64,000 bases of DNA from Spirochaetales bacterium (GTDB lineage Bacteria; Spirochaetota; Spirochaetia; SZUA-6; JAFGRV01), in the NCBI GenBank assembly GCA_016930085.1, contig JAFGHO010000028.1, forward strand, positions 19,004 through 83,003, given 5' to 3'. The position numbers and the translations under genes are program-made. Below are positions 62,315 to 64,000 of the stretch, one piece after another. A model generated the notes under the pieces. That model saw only the letters and a list, made by a program, of their open reading frames with translations. It had not been told where the DNA came from and searched no databases. Within the stretch, counting starts at the first letter, position 1, and every line of letters starts with the position of its first letter.

Positions 62315-63820
62315 CTATTTTCCGACGAGTCTGTACCTGTCATTTTCCGTCATGTCGATCCGCCAGCATGTCACCGCCAGATGATCCAGAAAAGCCATGT
62401 CATGACTCGCGAGGAGGAGGGCGCAGCCGCATTCGGTGAGGGAAGTTTCAAGACATCGGACCGAAACGATGTCCATATGGTTTGTCGGTTCATCCATGAT
62501 GATGAGTTCGGGCGTATTCGTCAGCCCCAAAGCGAGCATAAGCTTCCTCGATTCCCCGGGACTCGAGAGGTATGTATCGAGCAAACGGCCGGGTACCGAG
62601 CCGAGTCTGCTTATGGTCGCAAGCACCCTGCCGCGGATATCATCCGGGAGTTTCCCGAATCGAAAAAGCAGGCCGATAGTCTGCTTTTTCGATATTTCCT
62701 GGGGGATATAGAGGAACCGGAGGCCGGAAGAGGAAAGAGAGGAGACAATCATGCGGATAAGGGTACTTTTCCCCGTCCCGTTGTCCCCGATCAGGGCGAT
62801 CCGGTCCTGCGGGTATATAAAGAGACGGGGAACCTCGAGCCGTTTGACTGTACCGAGTGAAAGCGTCGCCGGGGGAAGATGAAACAGGACATCCCGATGA
62901 GAAAATGAACCATGAATGGTTATCCCCCTCTTTTCCCGCTTTCTGCAGGAAAGATCCTCATCACGTTTTTCGGCCTGTTTCAGTCTGCCGTCGATCTGCC
63001 TGAGTAATTTCCCGCCGACCCCGTCCTTACCGGTAAGCCGGGCGAGATTCTTCCTGAAACGGGCGTCATGGTCCTTTGGCGCAAGCCCCCGCTTCGACCT
63101 GAGGTTCTGCTGCCGCGAAGCCTTTTCCCTCCGCTTTGCCGCTTCCCGTTTCAGCCGTTTATAATGCTCCCCGGCAAGGACCTTTTTCTTTCGCGCGGTT
63201 TCTTCCTCACGTTCCTCCTGTTCCATCCCCCTGCTGATCCCCCCCGGCCGGATTATTATCACGTCGGGATAGAGAAAAAGGCATTGCGCCGTGAGGGTAT
63301 CAAGCAGTTCCCTGTCGTGACTCACAATAAGTCCGATCCCCCGGTACCGGGACAATGCCGATATGAGGGTCTTTCTCGCCGAACGGTCGAGGTGATTTGC
63401 CGGCTCATCGACGGCGAGGACATCGGGGGTTTTCCACAACGCGACCCCGATCTGCGACCGCTTCCGCTCACCGTGGCTCAGGGTTTCCCATCTGTCCGGC
63501 CAGTCGTCTTCGATGCCGAGCCGCGTTTTGATCCTCCAGGCTTCCTTGTCAGGAGAAAACAGAAACTCGCGGAACAACGGGGGGGGATCATCTGTCCGCT
63601 GTTCGCAGTAAAGCCGGTTCCGCGGCCCCTGGATCGAGCCGGATAACGGGAAGAGGATTCCCGCCGCAAGGGAAAGAAGCGTGGTCTTTCCCGCCCCATT
63701 GCTGCCGATAACGCCGGTCCATCCGGCGGCGACAGAGAACGAAATGTCCCCGAACAGGGGTTCCGGCGATGTTTCATAGGAAAAATCGACATGATGGAAT
63801 GATAATGTTTTCTGCGCCAC
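62315..63820 (-). CDS. ABC-F type ATPase
   Basis: 501 residues with two ABC domains and no membrane part. First domain: Walker A GSNGAGKTT, signature LSHGERKR, Walker B VLAVDEPANHLD. Linker of about 90 Arg/Lys-rich residues. Second domain: GDNGTGKST, signature SSPGESRKL (altered from LSGGQ), Walker B IIMDEPTNHMD. ABC-F proteins act on ribosomes, in translation or antibiotic protection. GTG 63820 follows AAGGGGGG by 7 bp; the longer frame from 63886 is not supported. Stop is TAG at 62315, with an in-frame repeat beyond. Confidence 0.88.
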   Translation of the reverse strand: MAQKTLSFHHVDFSYETSPEPLFGDISFSVAAGWTGVIGSNGAGKTTLLSLAAGILFPLSGSIQGPRNRLYCEQRTDDPPPLFREFLFSPDKEAWRIKTRLGIEDDWPDRWETLSHGERKRSQIGVALWKTPDVLAVDEPANHLDRSARKTLISALSRYRGIGLIVSHDRELLDTLTAQCLFLYPDVIIIRPGGISRGMEQEEREEETARKKKVLAGEHYKRLKREAAKRREKASRQQNLRSKRGLAPKDHDARFRKNLARLTGKDGVGGKLLRQIDGRLKQAEKRDEDLSCRKREKRGITIHGSFSHRDVLFHLPPATLSLGTVKRLEVPRLFIYPQDRIALIGDNGTGKSTLIRMIVSSLSSSGLRFLYIPQEISKKQTIGLLFRFGKLPDDIRGRVLATISRLGSVPGRLLDTYLSSPGESRKLMLALGLTNTPELIIMDEPTNHMDIVSVRCLETSLTECGCALLLASHDMAFLDHLAVTCWRIDMTENDRYRLVGK

Positions 63821-63841
63821 GGTATTTCCCCCCTTCACACC

Positions 63842-63868
63842 AAAAAAAAGCCGCGGAATTACCGCGGC
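63842..63868 (-). terminator. Rho-independent terminator of the gene entering at the right edge
   Basis: GCCGCGG (63850-63856), loop AATTA, CCGCGGC (63862-63868), then eight T on the minus strand (63842-63849). It separates an upstream minus-strand gene from the ABC-F gene. Confidence 0.85.
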
Positions 63869-63900
63869 CGTTCGTTCAAATGACACTATTCAGAACAAAT

Positions 63901-64000
63901 TCACGGGAACCGAAAGTCGAAGGGATTGCGGACAGCGATACGTTCATCGTCGTGTGAGGATGATTGTCTGTCCCGGTAATCCCTTGCTACTTTCTCATTC
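63901..64000 (-). CDS. C-terminal end of an unknown protein (partial)
   Basis: The only minus-strand frame open from the right edge runs 32 residues (ending RIAVRNPFDFRFP) to a TGA at 63901, 32 bp before the terminator. The stop just ahead of a terminator supports a real gene; the product cannot be identified. Confidence 0.4.
   Translation of the reverse strand, partial: NEKVARDYRDRQSSSHDDERIAVRNPFDFRFP

Overview
The window looks like part of a spirochaete chromosome of about 45-50 % GC, inferred from gene content and not from any database search. The clues are many small lipoproteins with relaxed lipoboxes (SC, GC or SC after hydrophobic runs), a chimeric 7TMR-DISM chemoreceptor, a PTS enzyme I with stand-alone EIIA proteins, a TRAP-type binding protein, archaeal-type UMP kinase, and a ferredoxin-dependent 2-oxoacid oxidoreductase operon. 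The secreted GH12/CBM10 enzyme points to a free-living or gut anaerobe that attacks plant polysaccharide.

Layout. 1-4.2 kb: nitrilase-family hydrolase (cut by the window edge), UVR-motif protein, UMP kinase, radical SAM protein, viroplasmin-type RNase H, then a promoter, two perfect 60-bp repeats and tRNA-Leu(CAA). 4.5-11 kb: ptsI, pgl, larE plus a YgjP-like metallopeptidase, trmB and a degenerate DEAD-box protein. 11.2-17.6 kb: three exported proteins (OmpA-type, DGSG lipoprotein, small acidic-to-basic protein), an NtrB/NtrC-like two-component pair, a frameshifted DUF486 gene and a YkgJ cysteine-cluster protein. 18-21.5 kb: a sugar catabolic operon (polyol dehydrogenase, araD, FucI/AraA-like isomerase). 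21.6-25.3 kb: HTH-EIIA regulator, tRNA-Arg(CCU), EIIA with a PII/CutA-like tail, CPA2 cation/proton antiporter and a possible roadblock-like protein. 25.5-33.3 kb: DUF4332 protein with a Gly-rich membrane peptide, a giant SppA with a barrel-like N-terminus, PrkA kinase, an exported protein and TrmJ.

33.6-37 kb holds a compact operon from one good promoter: STAS/zinc ribbon protein, YbjN-like protein, PspA, a receiver-like winged-helix regulator and a low-molecular-weight tyrosine phosphatase, followed by cutA. 37-49 kb: second DGSG lipoprotein, chemoreceptor, M14 peptidase, hisS, aldo/keto reductase, lipoprotein, orphan DctP, ferredoxin-nitroreductase with a TetR regulator and matched putative operators, and a VWA protein. 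49-64 kb: an AT-rich ribbon-helix-helix-like gene, a DAHP synthase-prephenate dehydratase fusion, alpha/beta hydrolase, unknown proteins, LysM protein, GH12-CBM10 enzyme, the KorD-A-BG operon and an ABC-F ATPase.

Points that stand out are the tRNA-Leu-derived tandem repeat, two genes whose promoters abut the start codon, a helicase that has lost its DEAD box, the STAS-PspA-phosphatase operon, the EIIA/antiporter module, the barrel-SppA fusion, and an ABC-F gene whose UAG is followed in frame by a heptapeptide repeat. No CRISPR array, insertion sequence, rRNA, prophage or replication origin was seen.
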